This document shows, piece after piece, positions 1 through 8,243 of a stretch of 44,624 nt of DNA (its first letter is position 1; each line of letters starts with the position of its first letter). This stretch comes from Rhodoferax ferrireducens (GTDB taxonomy: Bacteria; Pseudomonadota; Gammaproteobacteria; Burkholderiales; Burkholderiaceae_C), in the NCBI RefSeq assembly GCF_003347515.1, contig NZ_QEII01000241.1:1-44624 (forward strand). The letters run 5' to 3'. The notes beneath the pieces were generated by a model. That model made no database searches, had not been told where the DNA came from, and saw only the letters and a list, made by a program, of their open reading frames with translations. The position numbers and the translations under genes are program-made.

Positions 1-177
1 AAAGAGTGGTGCAAAATCTCACTCGTCGGGCTCACCAATTGGGCTTTCAACTTACACCACAGCAAACCTCCTCAGCATGATTTCAAATATCCGATTTCTC
101 AAGGCTGCTGGGGAAGTTTCTTAAGAGACGCTCCTCCCATCACCGATGCCATCAATCGACTTGTACGCCGTCCATGA
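1..177 (+). CDS. C-terminal fragment of an unknown protein (5' end outside window)
   Basis: Frame 1 is open from the first base to a TGA at 175-177, giving 58 codons. The composition is protein-like, with several Trp, Phe and His residues, and the end reads ITDAINRLVRRP. I do not recognise a family. It overlaps the next ORF (start 146) by 32 bases in another frame, so the two could be translationally coupled. Alternatively this frame may be open by chance. Base composition is lower in GC than the genes from 900 onward, as in its neighbour. Low confidence, because only the tail is visible. Confidence 0.35.
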   Translation, partial: KEWCKISLVGLTNWAFNLHHSKPPQHDFKYPISQGCWGSFLRDAPPITDAINRLVRRP

Positions 178-868
178 GAAGAAGGCTCACGCGGGCCTTC
201 TGACGATCCATCCGTCACGGTGGTTGTATGCCGGTCGAAATCTCGGAGGTGTTTTTGAGATCCTGTCTGACGATCACCAAGCGGTGCAGGTAGGAAATGA
301 ACGAGCCGAGCATTTCAAGCAACTCGCTGGTATGCGGCTGGACAGCAAGTTCAGGCAAAGACATGGACACTATCTCGCAACTCCAGCCGTGGCTGATCGC
401 TACTTCAAGTACGTGCCCAAAGGAAGAACGTTGGAATGCGCAGTTCGCGACATGCTAGCGCTAGAAGAGCCCGACAGCCGAGTTGAAGTCCACACTCCTG
501 TCGGCTTTATCGATCTCCTTTGTCCAGCATCTATCGTCGAGGTCAAAAGCATCTCCAAGTGGAAGCAAGCCCTCGGCCAACTGCTCGCGTATTCCGCTTA
601 CTATCCAGATCACTCAAAGAGCCTGCACCTCTACGGCAGCGACACGAATACACAGAATCTCGATGAGCAAATGTTTATTTGCCGACAGCTGAATGTGAGT
701 CTCAAACACCAATGCATTCTGTCGAGTGACCACGGACCCGCTTCGAGGGTTGGGGCACCAGTAGCGGCTAACCCTTCCATCGAGAGGACGCTGCCCGGCA
801 AGCCGGTCAGCGCCTCTCATGTCAAACGTTCAACTTCAGTTGCATACTGGGCTGGGCATTCCGGCTGA
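146..868 (+). CDS. Putative PD-(D/E)XK nuclease-like protein with repeat-derived tail
   Basis: A 240-residue protein with no family I can name. Residues 97-149 carry the spacing expected of a PD-(D/E)XK nuclease core: Glu97 in a helix (RTLECAVRDML), Asp123 (GFIDLL), then Glu132-Val-Lys134 (IVEVKS), followed by a helix with Q145-L-L-A-Y149. That last element matches the QxxxY motif of RecB/Cas4-type nucleases. The first ~90 residues are unassigned. From about residue 205 the frame runs into a dispersed repeat encoding NPSIERTLPGKP, so the original stop was probably lost or replaced. GC is lower than in later genes, which suggests transfer. The start ATG has no convincing ribosome site and overlaps the upstream frame. 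Nuclease function is inferred from motifs only. Confidence 0.6.
   Translation: MPSIDLYAVHEKKAHAGLLTIHPSRWLYAGRNLGGVFEILSDDHQAVQVGNERAEHFKQLAGMRLDSKFRQRHGHYLATPAVADRYFKYVPKGRTLECAVRDMLALEEPDSRVEVHTPVGFIDLLCPASIVEVKSISKWKQALGQLLAYSAYYPDHSKSLHLYGSDTNTQNLDEQMFICRQLNVSLKHQCILSSDHGPASRVGAPVAANPSIERTLPGKPVSASHVKRSTSVAYWAGHSG
760..848. repeat. Dispersed palindromic repeat (NPSIERT-type) at gene 3' end
   Basis: The end of the preceding ORF encodes NPSIERTLPGKPVSASHVKR, a tail I recall on many unrelated proteins of Comamonadaceae, where it arises from a dispersed intergenic repeat. The DNA contains a long imperfect palindrome at 782-818. The arms GAGAGG, CGCTG and CCGGC pair with GCCGG, CAGCG and CCTCTC around an AA centre, and a further CAT/ATG pairing is possible after a one-base bulge. 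There is no T-tract, so it is not a classical terminator. It sits between convergent genes. The palindrome is seen directly; the family assignment is from memory. Confidence 0.6.
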
Positions 869-899
869 AAGCTTGATCCGTCAGCCAGGCTGAACTTTC

Positions 900-2393
900 C
901 TACTGAAACGCCACCTCTGCAAAGCTCCTTAACTTCCGGCTGTGCAACTGATCCACCCCCTGTTCGCGCAGCAACTCAATCGCCCGAATGCCGATGCGCA
1001 AATGCTGGTCGACCCGCTCGCGGTAAAAGTGATTCGCCATGCCCGGCAGCTTGATCTCGCCATGCAGGGGCTTGTCGCTCACACATAACAGCGTGCCGTA
1101 GGGCACGCGAAAGCGAAAACCGTTGGCAGCGATGGTGGCGCTTTCCATGTCCAGCGCCACGGCACGGCTCTGGCTGAAGCGGCGCTGAGGGCCGTTGTCG
1201 GGCAGCAGCTCCCAGTTGCGGTTGTCTGTAGAAGCGACAGTGCCGGTGCGCATGATGCGTTTGAGCTCCGGTCCCTTGAGCTGGGTGATCTGCGACACGG
1301 CGGCTTCCAGCGCCAGCTGAATTTCGGCCAGCGCCGGTATCGGCACCCACAGCGGCAGTTCTTCGTCCAGCACATGGTCTTCGCGCACATAGCCGTGGGC
1401 CAGCACGTAGTCGCCCAGTTGCTGGGTGTTGCGCAGGCCGGCGCAGTGGCCGAGCATGATCCAGGCGTGCGGGCGCAGCACGGCGATGTGGTCGGTGATG
1501 GTCTTGGCATTCGCCGGGCCGACGCCGATGTTGACCATGCTGATGCCGCTGCGGTCGGCGCGCACCAGGTGGTAGCCCGGCATTTGCGGCAGCCGTGGCG
1601 GCACTTTGCCGAGCTCGTCGCCGGCCACCGCCGGCAGGCCCACGCGTCGGGTCACCACGTTGCCGGGCTCGACAAACGCGATGTAGGCGCTGTCGGGGTT
1701 GGCCATGGCCTCGTGGCCGAGGCGCACAAATTCATCAATGTAAAACTGGTAATTGGTGAACAGCACAAAGTTCTGAAAATGCTCGGGCCCCGTGCCGGTG
1801 TAGTGGCGCAGGCGCTGCAGCGAATAATCCACCCGCGGCGCGGTGAACAGGGAGAGCGGCTGCGGCTCGCCCGGGCGCGGCTGGTAGGTGCCGTTGGCGA
1901 TGCCGTCGTCCATGGCGGCCAGATCGGGCAAATCAAACACATCGCGCATCAGCAGGCGGCGCTCGGCGCTCAGGCTGCCTTCGATATGGTCGTGCTCGGC
2001 AAACGAAAAGTGCACCGGAATCGGCTGCGAACTGGTGCCCACCTCCAGCTCCACCTGGTGGTTTTGCAGCAGCAGGGTGAATTGTTCCAGGTAGTAATCG
2101 GCGTACAGGTCCGGCCGGCTCAGGGTGGTCTCGAAGCGGCCCGGCCCAGCCACAAAGCCGAAACTCAGGCGCGCGCTTTCGACCGAGCTCTGGCGCGCCA
2201 CGGTGTCGGTCTGCACCCGCACAAACGGGTAGCAGGCGCGCACATGGCCGGGCAGGCTGTCGCCGGCGACAAAGCGCTGCATGGCCTCGCGCAGGTGGGC
2301 GATGCTGGTGTCATAAATTTCACGCGCCTTGGCCAGCGCCGCGGCCGGGTCGGTGAAACGGGAGGGTGCAATAAAGGCGGGTAAATAGGGCAT
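900..2393 (-). CDS. amn: AMP nucleosidase
   Basis: Cytosolic enzyme that hydrolyses AMP to adenine and ribose 5-phosphate, adjusting the adenylate pool. The 497-residue length fits the family. The N-terminal half (about 1-180) matches the AMP-nucleosidase-specific domain. The C-terminal half (about 260-480) is a nucleoside-phosphorylase-like catalytic domain, with stretches such as VNIGVGPANAKTITDHIA and VALDMESATIAANGFRF, the latter holding the conserved catalytic acidic segment. The start ATG is followed by a typical N-terminus (MPYLPAFIAPSRF). It lies 23 bases downstream of glutathione reductase on the same strand, so co-transcription is likely, though no functional link is known to me. 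It converges on the accessory nuclease ORF. Confidence 0.93.
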   Translation of the reverse strand: MPYLPAFIAPSRFTDPAAALAKAREIYDTSIAHLREAMQRFVAGDSLPGHVRACYPFVRVQTDTVARQSSVESARLSFGFVAGPGRFETTLSRPDLYADYYLEQFTLLLQNHQVELEVGTSSQPIPVHFSFAEHDHIEGSLSAERRLLMRDVFDLPDLAAMDDGIANGTYQPRPGEPQPLSLFTAPRVDYSLQRLRHYTGTGPEHFQNFVLFTNYQFYIDEFVRLGHEAMANPDSAYIAFVEPGNVVTRRVGLPAVAGDELGKVPPRLPQMPGYHLVRADRSGISMVNIGVGPANAKTITDHIAVLRPHAWIMLGHCAGLRNTQQLGDYVLAHGYVREDHVLDEELPLWVPIPALAEIQLALEAAVSQITQLKGPELKRIMRTGTVASTDNRNWELLPDNGPQRRFSQSRAVALDMESATIAANGFRFRVPYGTLLCVSDKPLHGEIKLPGMANHFYRERVDQHLRIGIRAIELLREQGVDQLHSRKLRSFAEVAFQ

Positions 2394-2416
2394 GACGCTA
2401 TTGTGCTTGGTCTGGC

Positions 2417-3832
2417 TCAGGGTTTGGGCGCAGCGGCAACCGGTTCGCGCATGGTCACAAATTCTTCCGCCACGGTCGGGTGGATGCCGATGGTGCTGTC
2501 AAACATGGCTTTGGTGGCGCCAGCCTTCATGGCCACGGCAAAACCCTGCACCACCTCGCCGGCGTCCGGGCCGACCATGTGCAGGCCAACCACGCGGTCG
2601 GTCGCGTCTTCCACCACCAGCTTCATCAGGGTGCGTTCGGTGCTGCCGCTGAGCGTGTGCTTGAGCGCCTTGAATTCACTGCGGTAAACCGTGACCGGGC
2701 CAAAGTGCTGGCGCGCCGCCGCCTCCGAATAACCCACCGTGCCGATGGTCGGGTGGGTGAACACGGCGGTGGGAATGAAGTCGTAACTCATGCTGCGCGC
2801 GGCCTTGCCTTGAGCCGGGCCCAGCAGGTGATCCACCAGCACCATCGCCTCGCCCAGCGCTACCGGGGTCAGTTGCACGCGCGCGGTCACGTCGCCCAGC
2901 GCGTAAATCGAGGGCACGTTGGTCCGGTAAACGTCGTTCACCAGCACCGCGCCGTCCGCGCCCTGGCCAACGCCCACGGTCTCCAGCCCCAGACCCCGCA
3001 CATTGGGGACCCGGCCGGTGGCGTACAACACCGCATCCACCACGACGCTGCCGCCCCCTTCGAGCATCGCCTCCAGACCCTGCGGCGTGTCGTGAATGGC
3101 CAGCACCCCGGCGTTCAGATGCAGCGCCACGCCGGCCTTGCGCATTTCGGCGGCCACGAAATGGCGCACCTCGTCATCAAAGCCGCGCAGCACCTGCTCG
3201 CCGCGGTACAGCTGTGTCACGCTGCTCCCCAGGCCGTTGAAGATGGAGGCGAACTCGCACGCGATGTAGCCGCCGCCCACCACCAGCAGGCGCGCCGGGA
3301 ACGGTTCCAGGTCAAACATATCGTTGGAAGTGAGTACGTGCTCTCTTCCTTTCATATGCGGGACATGGGGTGTGCCACCGGTGGCGATCAGGATGTGTTT
3401 AGCCGTCCGGCGCTGCGGGGTGATGAGACCGTCCTCAGACACCACATCGACTTCCACCGTGTTGGCATCCAGCAGCCGCGCAAATCCGTTGAGCACCGTC
3501 ACACCGGCGCCGCGCAATAGCTGCAGGTAAACGCCGTTGAGCCGGGCAATTTCGCGCCGGCGGTTGGCCTTGAGCGTGGCCCAGTTCAGGCGCGGCGCCT
3601 CGCCCTCCCAGCCAAAACCATGCGACTCTTCAAAGCTTTCGCCGTAGTGGGCGGCGTAGCTGTACAGCTTTTTGGGAATGCAGCCGACGTTCACGCAGGT
3701 GCCGCCCAGGCCCTCAAGCCCCCCGGCTTCGGCCAGGGCGACGCGGGCGCCGCGCTGCGCAGCCATGCGCGCCGCGCGCACGCCGCCACTGCCGCCGCCA
3801 ATTACAAACAGATCAAAATCAAAAGAAGTCAT
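2417..3832 (-). CDS. gor: Glutathione-disulfide reductase (NADPH)
   Basis: A FAD-dependent pyridine-nucleotide disulfide oxidoreductase that reduces GSSG with NADPH. Features in order: the FAD-binding glycine motif GGGSGGVRAARMAA near residue 12; the redox-active disulfide in GGTCVNVGCIPKK; the NADPH Rossmann motif VVGGGYIACEFA followed by two arginines in LYRGEQVLRGFD, the pattern of NADPH rather than NADH enzymes; the second FAD motif YALGDVTA; and the C-terminal dimerisation domain with the catalytic HPTVAEE. Length (471 aa) is normal. It is transcribed divergently from gshA with a shared 129-base intergenic region, a sensible arrangement for glutathione homeostasis. Confidence 0.95.
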   Translation of the reverse strand: MTSFDFDLFVIGGGSGGVRAARMAAQRGARVALAEAGGLEGLGGTCVNVGCIPKKLYSYAAHYGESFEESHGFGWEGEAPRLNWATLKANRRREIARLNGVYLQLLRGAGVTVLNGFARLLDANTVEVDVVSEDGLITPQRRTAKHILIATGGTPHVPHMKGREHVLTSNDMFDLEPFPARLLVVGGGYIACEFASIFNGLGSSVTQLYRGEQVLRGFDDEVRHFVAAEMRKAGVALHLNAGVLAIHDTPQGLEAMLEGGGSVVVDAVLYATGRVPNVRGLGLETVGVGQGADGAVLVNDVYRTNVPSIYALGDVTARVQLTPVALGEAMVLVDHLLGPAQGKAARSMSYDFIPTAVFTHPTIGTVGYSEAAARQHFGPVTVYRSEFKALKHTLSGSTERTLMKLVVEDATDRVVGLHMVGPDAGEVVQGFAVAMKAGATKAMFDSTIGIHPTVAEEFVTMREPVAAAPKP

Positions 3833-3961
3833 GGAGTCTCATCAGGGTTGTGCATCGGACCCGTTGAGGTTAACCAAGAACCCGGTTCTCTGCCCCGCCC
3901 CGGACGACCGACCCCAAAAACTGCCATACTGCCAGCCATTTTCTTGAGGAAGCAAGCGTCC
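3833..3961. promoter_or_regulatory. Divergent gor/gshA control region with palindromes
   Basis: This 129-base region must hold the promoters of both gor (minus) and gshA (plus). It contains two adjacent dyads: GGTTAACC at 3868-3875 and AGAACCCGGTTCT at 3877-3889, the latter with 6-base arms around a single C. They could form an operator, but I do not recognise the regulator. A GAGGAA sequence lies 12 bases before the gshA ATG and probably serves as its ribosome site. Confidence 0.45.
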
Positions 3962-5524
3962 ATGTTGAAGTTCACCTGCTGTAATGCGGTCCAGCAATTT
4001 TTCCGGAGCGGTCAAGCCCAAGTGTTGCAGGGCATTACCCGTGGTTACGAGCGCGAATGCCTGCGTGTCGACGCCAGCGGCCAGCTGGCCGCCACGCCGC
4101 ACCCGCGCGAACTCGGCTCCAAGCTGACGCACCCGTGGATCACCACCGACTACGCCGAGGCGCTGCTGGAATTCATCACGCCACCCTCGCAGGACCCGGA
4201 TTTTCCCTTGCAGTTCCTGCGCGATATTCACCGCTACAGCGCGCAGCACCTGAACGGCGAAAGCCTGTGGGCCGGCTCCATGCCCTGCGTGCTGGGCGAG
4301 GACAAGGACATCCCGATCGCCGACTACGGCCGTTCCAACGCCGCCCGCTTCAAGACCGTCTACCGCGAGGGTCTGAGCCTGCGCTACGGCCGGCGCATGC
4401 AGACCATTGCCGGCGCGCACTACAACTGGTCCTTGCCCGATGAGTTCTGGCGGGCGCTGCAAGACTGTTGCGCGGCCACCGGCAAGCCCGAAGACTTTGT
4501 CAGCGAGCGCTATTTCGGCCTGATCCGTAATTTTCTGCGTTACGGCTGGCTGATTCACTACCTGTTTGGCGCCTCGCCCGCCATCTGTTCGTCGTTCCTG
4601 CAGGGCCGTAAGTCGGATTTGCTGGAACTGACGCCTGGCACCCTGTACGGCCCGTACGCCACCAGCTTGCGCATGAGCGACCTGGGTTACCAGAACCGGG
4701 CACAGGCGAACCTGCGCGTGAGTTTCAACTCACTGAGCGAGTACACGCAAGGGCTGGAAACCGCCATCCGCACGCCCGATCCCTACTACGCCGAACTCGG
4801 CGTGCGCGACGGCCCGCACTGGAAGCAGCTCAACGCCAACCTGCTGCAGATTGAAAACGAGTTTTACGCCGGCATTCGCCCCAAACGCATTGGCAAGAAC
4901 GGCGAGCGCCCGGCCAAGGCGCTGCTAACCTACGGCGTCGAATACATCGAAATGCGGCTGTTTGACCTGAACCCGTTCATCGACATCGGCATCGCGCCCG
5001 AGCAGAGCACGTTTGCCGACGTGCTGCTGCTGATGTGTTTGTTCCGCGACAGCCCGCCCATCACCAGCCGCGAGCAAAGCGAAAACGACGAAAACAAACG
5101 CCGGGTTGTCAACCATGGCCGCCAGCCCGATCTGCACCTGCTGGCGCACAACCGCGAGCAGCCGTTTCGCCCGCTGGCGCACGAGCTGTTTGACGACATG
5201 CAGCCCTTTGCCGCGATGCTGGACGCCGCCTATGGGGGCAAGCGCTACAGCACGACGATGCAGGGCTTGCGCGGCCGCATCGACCAGCCGGATACGACGC
5301 CCTCGGCCCAGGTGCTGGCGGCGACGCGGGAACACGGCGGGTTTAACAACTTCGCCCTGGCCTTGGCGCAGCAGCACACGCAAAGCCTGTTGCGCCAGCC
5401 GCTGGATGCCGCGACAAGCGCCCGGTTTGTCGCCAGCGTGGAAGCGTCCTTGCTGGAACAACAGCGGCTGGACGGCGCAGAGCAGGGCAGCTTTGATGAC
5501 TTTGTGGCCCGTTATTACGCCTGA
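3962..5524 (+). CDS. gshA: Glutamate-cysteine ligase
   Basis: Catalyses the ATP-dependent joining of L-glutamate and L-cysteine, the first step of glutathione synthesis. With the ATG at 3962 the protein has 520 residues and begins MLKFTCCNAVQQFF, close to the length of the E. coli enzyme. The frame is open further upstream, but that part lies over gor and is not conserved-looking. Family-typical stretches include GITRGYERECLRV (glutamate-site region), the LTYGVEYIEMRLFDLNPF segment near residue 325 and NEFYAGIRPKR. The gene is monocistronic or read into the opp operon 166 bases later. It pairs functionally with the divergent gor. Confidence 0.94.
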   Translation: MLKFTCCNAVQQFFRSGQAQVLQGITRGYERECLRVDASGQLAATPHPRELGSKLTHPWITTDYAEALLEFITPPSQDPDFPLQFLRDIHRYSAQHLNGESLWAGSMPCVLGEDKDIPIADYGRSNAARFKTVYREGLSLRYGRRMQTIAGAHYNWSLPDEFWRALQDCCAATGKPEDFVSERYFGLIRNFLRYGWLIHYLFGASPAICSSFLQGRKSDLLELTPGTLYGPYATSLRMSDLGYQNRAQANLRVSFNSLSEYTQGLETAIRTPDPYYAELGVRDGPHWKQLNANLLQIENEFYAGIRPKRIGKNGERPAKALLTYGVEYIEMRLFDLNPFIDIGIAPEQSTFADVLLLMCLFRDSPPITSREQSENDENKRRVVNHGRQPDLHLLAHNREQPFRPLAHELFDDMQPFAAMLDAAYGGKRYSTTMQGLRGRIDQPDTTPSAQVLAATREHGGFNNFALALAQQHTQSLLRQPLDAATSARFVASVEASLLEQQRLDGAEQGSFDDFVARYYA

Positions 5525-5690
5525 GGAGCGGTTGGGCTGCGAGGCTTTCACTGCGAACGATTGAATAGACCGGATCAAGCACACGTTTGGTAACGCAATA
5601 AACCTCGGCTGCGTGTGGCGCCGCACGCTGTTGGAAAAAACCGCAGCCTAGAATGAATTGATCCACTTCTAGATCGCGAGCTGACAGCAG

Positions 5691-7304
5691 ATGAAACACA
5701 ATTTCAGAATGAAAGCTTTGGCCGTAGTAACCCTGCTGAGTCTTACCGGGCTGACCATGGCCGCCACCATCCCGGCTGGCGTGCAGCTTGATGCCAAGCA
5801 GGAAATGGTGCGCAACAATGCGTCCGAGCCTGAAACGCTGGACCCCGCCACGGCCTCGGGTGTGCCGGCCAACAACATCATCCGTGACCTGTTTGAAGGC
5901 CTGACTGCCGTCGATGGCACAGGCAAGACGGTGCCCGGCGTGGCCGAGAGCTGGAAGCAGACTGATCCCCAGACCTGGGTGTTCAAGCTGCGCCAGAATG
6001 CGAAGTGGTCCAACGGCGATCCGGTCAGTACCGAGGATTTCGTCTACGGCATGCGCCGCTTTGTGGACCCGGCCACCGCCTCCAAGTACGCCGCCACCTA
6101 CGGCATCTTCATTCTCAACGGCCGGGACATCGTAGACGGCAAGAAGCCCCCCGCCGAGCTGGGCGTCAAGGCCATTGACAAGTACACCCTGGAGATCAAG
6201 ACGCCCTACCCGGTGGGCTTCATGCCGGAGCTGGTCTCCAACCTGCAACTCGGACCGGTGCACAAGGCCTCGCTCGAAAAAAGTGGCAAGGATTGGACCA
6301 AACCCGCCAATCTGGTGAGCAATGGCGCCTTCAGCCTGGCCGACTGGCAGGTCAACAGCAAAATCGTGCTGACCAAAAGCAAGCAGTACTGGGATGCCAA
6401 AAATGTGCAGCTGACCAAGTTCACCTATTTGCCCGTGGAGGACGGCAATGCCGATGTGAAACTCTACGAATCCGGCGAGAACGATTGGGTGTATCAGCTG
6501 CCCCCTGGCACTTACGAAAAATACAAGGCGCAGTACCCGAAGGACATTCGCAACGTACCGATGCTGGGCCTGCGCTACTACTCCTACAACAACGCCGACC
6601 CGGTGCTCAAGGACGTTCGCGTGCGCAAGGCGCTGTCCATGGTGATTGACCGCGACATCCTGGCGAAAAAGGTGACAGCGGACGGCCAGGTTCCGGCCTA
6701 TGGCGTCATCGTCAAGGGCACCAACGGTGCCGAGATCACCACCTACGACTGGGCCACCTGGCCCATGGCCCAACGTGTGGCCGAGGCCAAGAAACTGCTG
6801 GCAGCGGCCGGCGTGCAGCCGGGTACCAAGATCAAGTTTGCCTACAACACCGATGTTTATCACAAGAAGATGGCCATCTTTGCCGCCTCCGAGTGGAAAA
6901 CCAAGCTCGGCGTCGAACTGGAACTGGAAGCCATGGAGTTCAAGGTGCTGATCAAGAAGCGCAATGACGGCGACTACCAGATGGCCCGCAACGGCTGGAT
7001 TGCCGACTACAACGACGCCACCACTTTCCTGACGCTGGTGCAATGCGATTCCGACCAGAACAGCCACAAAAACTGCAACCGCAAGGCGGAAGCGCTGATC
7101 ACCGAGGGCAACCAGAGTCTGGACCCGGCCAAACGCAAGACCCTGTTCACCCAGGCGGCCAAGTTGATCATGGACGACTACCCGATGCTGCCCTTGTTGC
7201 AGTACACCGTGCCGCGGCTGGTCAAGCCCTATGTGGGCGGTTATTCGACGCAAAACAGCATGGACCGCTACCGCGGCAAAGAGCTCTACATCATCAAGCA
7301 CTAA
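5691..7304 (+). CDS. oppA: Oligopeptide ABC transporter, periplasmic binding protein
   Basis: Binds peptides in the periplasm and delivers them to the OppBCDF complex encoded immediately downstream. This is a 537-residue family-5 solute-binding protein. It has an N-terminal signal peptide (positively charged MKHNFRMK, hydrophobic AVVTLLSLTGLTMA, cleavage probably after the Ala near residue 24). The family signature region PETLDPATASGVPANNIIRD follows, then FVYGMRRFVDP. The C-terminal lobe has VLIKKRNDGDYQMARNGWI and ends in the usual MDRYRGKELYIIKH. The second possible Met (residue 7) is an alternative start. The product resembles the OppA/MppA group. Substrate specificity within peptides cannot be read from the sequence. 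Confidence 0.92.
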   Translation: MKHNFRMKALAVVTLLSLTGLTMAATIPAGVQLDAKQEMVRNNASEPETLDPATASGVPANNIIRDLFEGLTAVDGTGKTVPGVAESWKQTDPQTWVFKLRQNAKWSNGDPVSTEDFVYGMRRFVDPATASKYAATYGIFILNGRDIVDGKKPPAELGVKAIDKYTLEIKTPYPVGFMPELVSNLQLGPVHKASLEKSGKDWTKPANLVSNGAFSLADWQVNSKIVLTKSKQYWDAKNVQLTKFTYLPVEDGNADVKLYESGENDWVYQLPPGTYEKYKAQYPKDIRNVPMLGLRYYSYNNADPVLKDVRVRKALSMVIDRDILAKKVTADGQVPAYGVIVKGTNGAEITTYDWATWPMAQRVAEAKKLLAAAGVQPGTKIKFAYNTDVYHKKMAIFAASEWKTKLGVELELEAMEFKVLIKKRNDGDYQMARNGWIADYNDATTFLTLVQCDSDQNSHKNCNRKAEALITEGNQSLDPAKRKTLFTQAAKLIMDDYPMLPLLQYTVPRLVKPYVGGYSTQNSMDRYRGKELYIIKH

Positions 7305-7311
7305 GCGTCGC

Positions 7312-8232
7312 ATGTGGTCTTACGCCTTGCGTCGGGTGCTGGCAACGATTCCGACCCTGCTGGCGGTCATCACCGTCTGTTATTTGCTGCTGCACCTCAC
7401 GCCGGGCGGACCGTTTGATGCCGAGCACAAGGTGTCCGCCGCCGTGCTGGCCAACCTGCAGGCCAAGTACCACTTGAACGAGCCCTTGTGGAAGCAATAC
7501 CTGCTCTACCTCTGGAGCTTGCTGCACGGCGATCTGGGGGCCTCATTCCGCTACGAAGACTGGAGCGTCAACGAACTGGTGGCCAAAGCCCTGCCGATCT
7601 CGGCAGCCATTGGCGGCGGCTCCCTGCTGGTGGCCCTGATCATCGGCATCGCCATGGGCACGGTGGCGGCCTTGCGGCAAAACAGCGCGGTGGACTACCT
7701 GGTGATGCTGCTGGGCAATACCGGCAGCGCCTTTCCTTCGTTTGTCATCGGGCCGGTGTTGATCCTGGTGTTCGCCATCTGGCTCAAGGTCGCCCCGGCG
7801 GGTGGTTGGGATGATTTTGCCCCGCGCTACATGGTGTTGCCCATGGCCCTGCTGGTGTTCATCCACGTTGCCACCATTGGCCGCGTGATGCGCGGCAGCA
7901 TGATCGAGGTGCTGCACAGCAACTACATCCGCACCGCCCGCGCCAAGGGTCTGCCCATGCGCACCGTTATTCTGCGCCACGCCATGAAACCGGCGCTGCT
8001 GCCCGTGGTGTCGCTGATCGGCCCGATGGCCATCTCGTCCATCACGGCGGCGGTGGTGACCGAGTCGGTCTTTTCCCTGCCGGGCCTGGGCAAGCTCATC
8101 GTCAACGGTGCCAGCAACCGCGACTACACGCTGGTGCTGGGCCTGGTGGTGCTGGTGACCGTGATCGCCGTGACTTTCAACCTGTTGGTGGATCTGGCCT
8201 ACGCGCTGCTGGATCCCAAAATTCGATACTGA
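7312..8232 (+). CDS. oppB: Oligopeptide ABC transporter, permease OppB
   Basis: Inner-membrane permease subunit of the peptide importer. With the ATG at 7312, seven bases after the oppA stop, the protein is 306 residues, the same length as E. coli OppB. An upstream in-frame start lies inside oppA and is rejected. The N-terminus MWSYALRRVLATIPTLLAVI leads into the first membrane helix, and about six helices are visible. The cytoplasmic EAA loop that docks on the ATPases is NYIRTARAKGLPMRTVILRH. The C-terminus ends LLDPKIRY, typical of the family. Confidence 0.93.
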   Translation: MWSYALRRVLATIPTLLAVITVCYLLLHLTPGGPFDAEHKVSAAVLANLQAKYHLNEPLWKQYLLYLWSLLHGDLGASFRYEDWSVNELVAKALPISAAIGGGSLLVALIIGIAMGTVAALRQNSAVDYLVMLLGNTGSAFPSFVIGPVLILVFAIWLKVAPAGGWDDFAPRYMVLPMALLVFIHVATIGRVMRGSMIEVLHSNYIRTARAKGLPMRTVILRHAMKPALLPVVSLIGPMAISSITAAVVTESVFSLPGLGKLIVNGASNRDYTLVLGLVVLVTVIAVTFNLLVDLAYALLDPKIRY

Positions 8233-8243
8233 ACGGCGGCACC

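Noticed and set aside
3620..3961. N-terminal extension of gshA by 114 residues
   Set aside because: The extension lies over the 5' half of gor and the intergenic region; the family start is at 3962 and gives the normal length.
5525..5690. oppA promoter with TAGAAT as -10
   Set aside because: A -10-like TAGAAT is present but no -35 sits at 16-18 bases, so I do not call it.
5343..7313. 656-residue open frame on the minus strand across gshA and oppA
   Set aside because: It is antisense to two clear genes, has Val/His/Gln-rich composition typical of reverse-frame shadows in GC-rich DNA, and shows no known motif.
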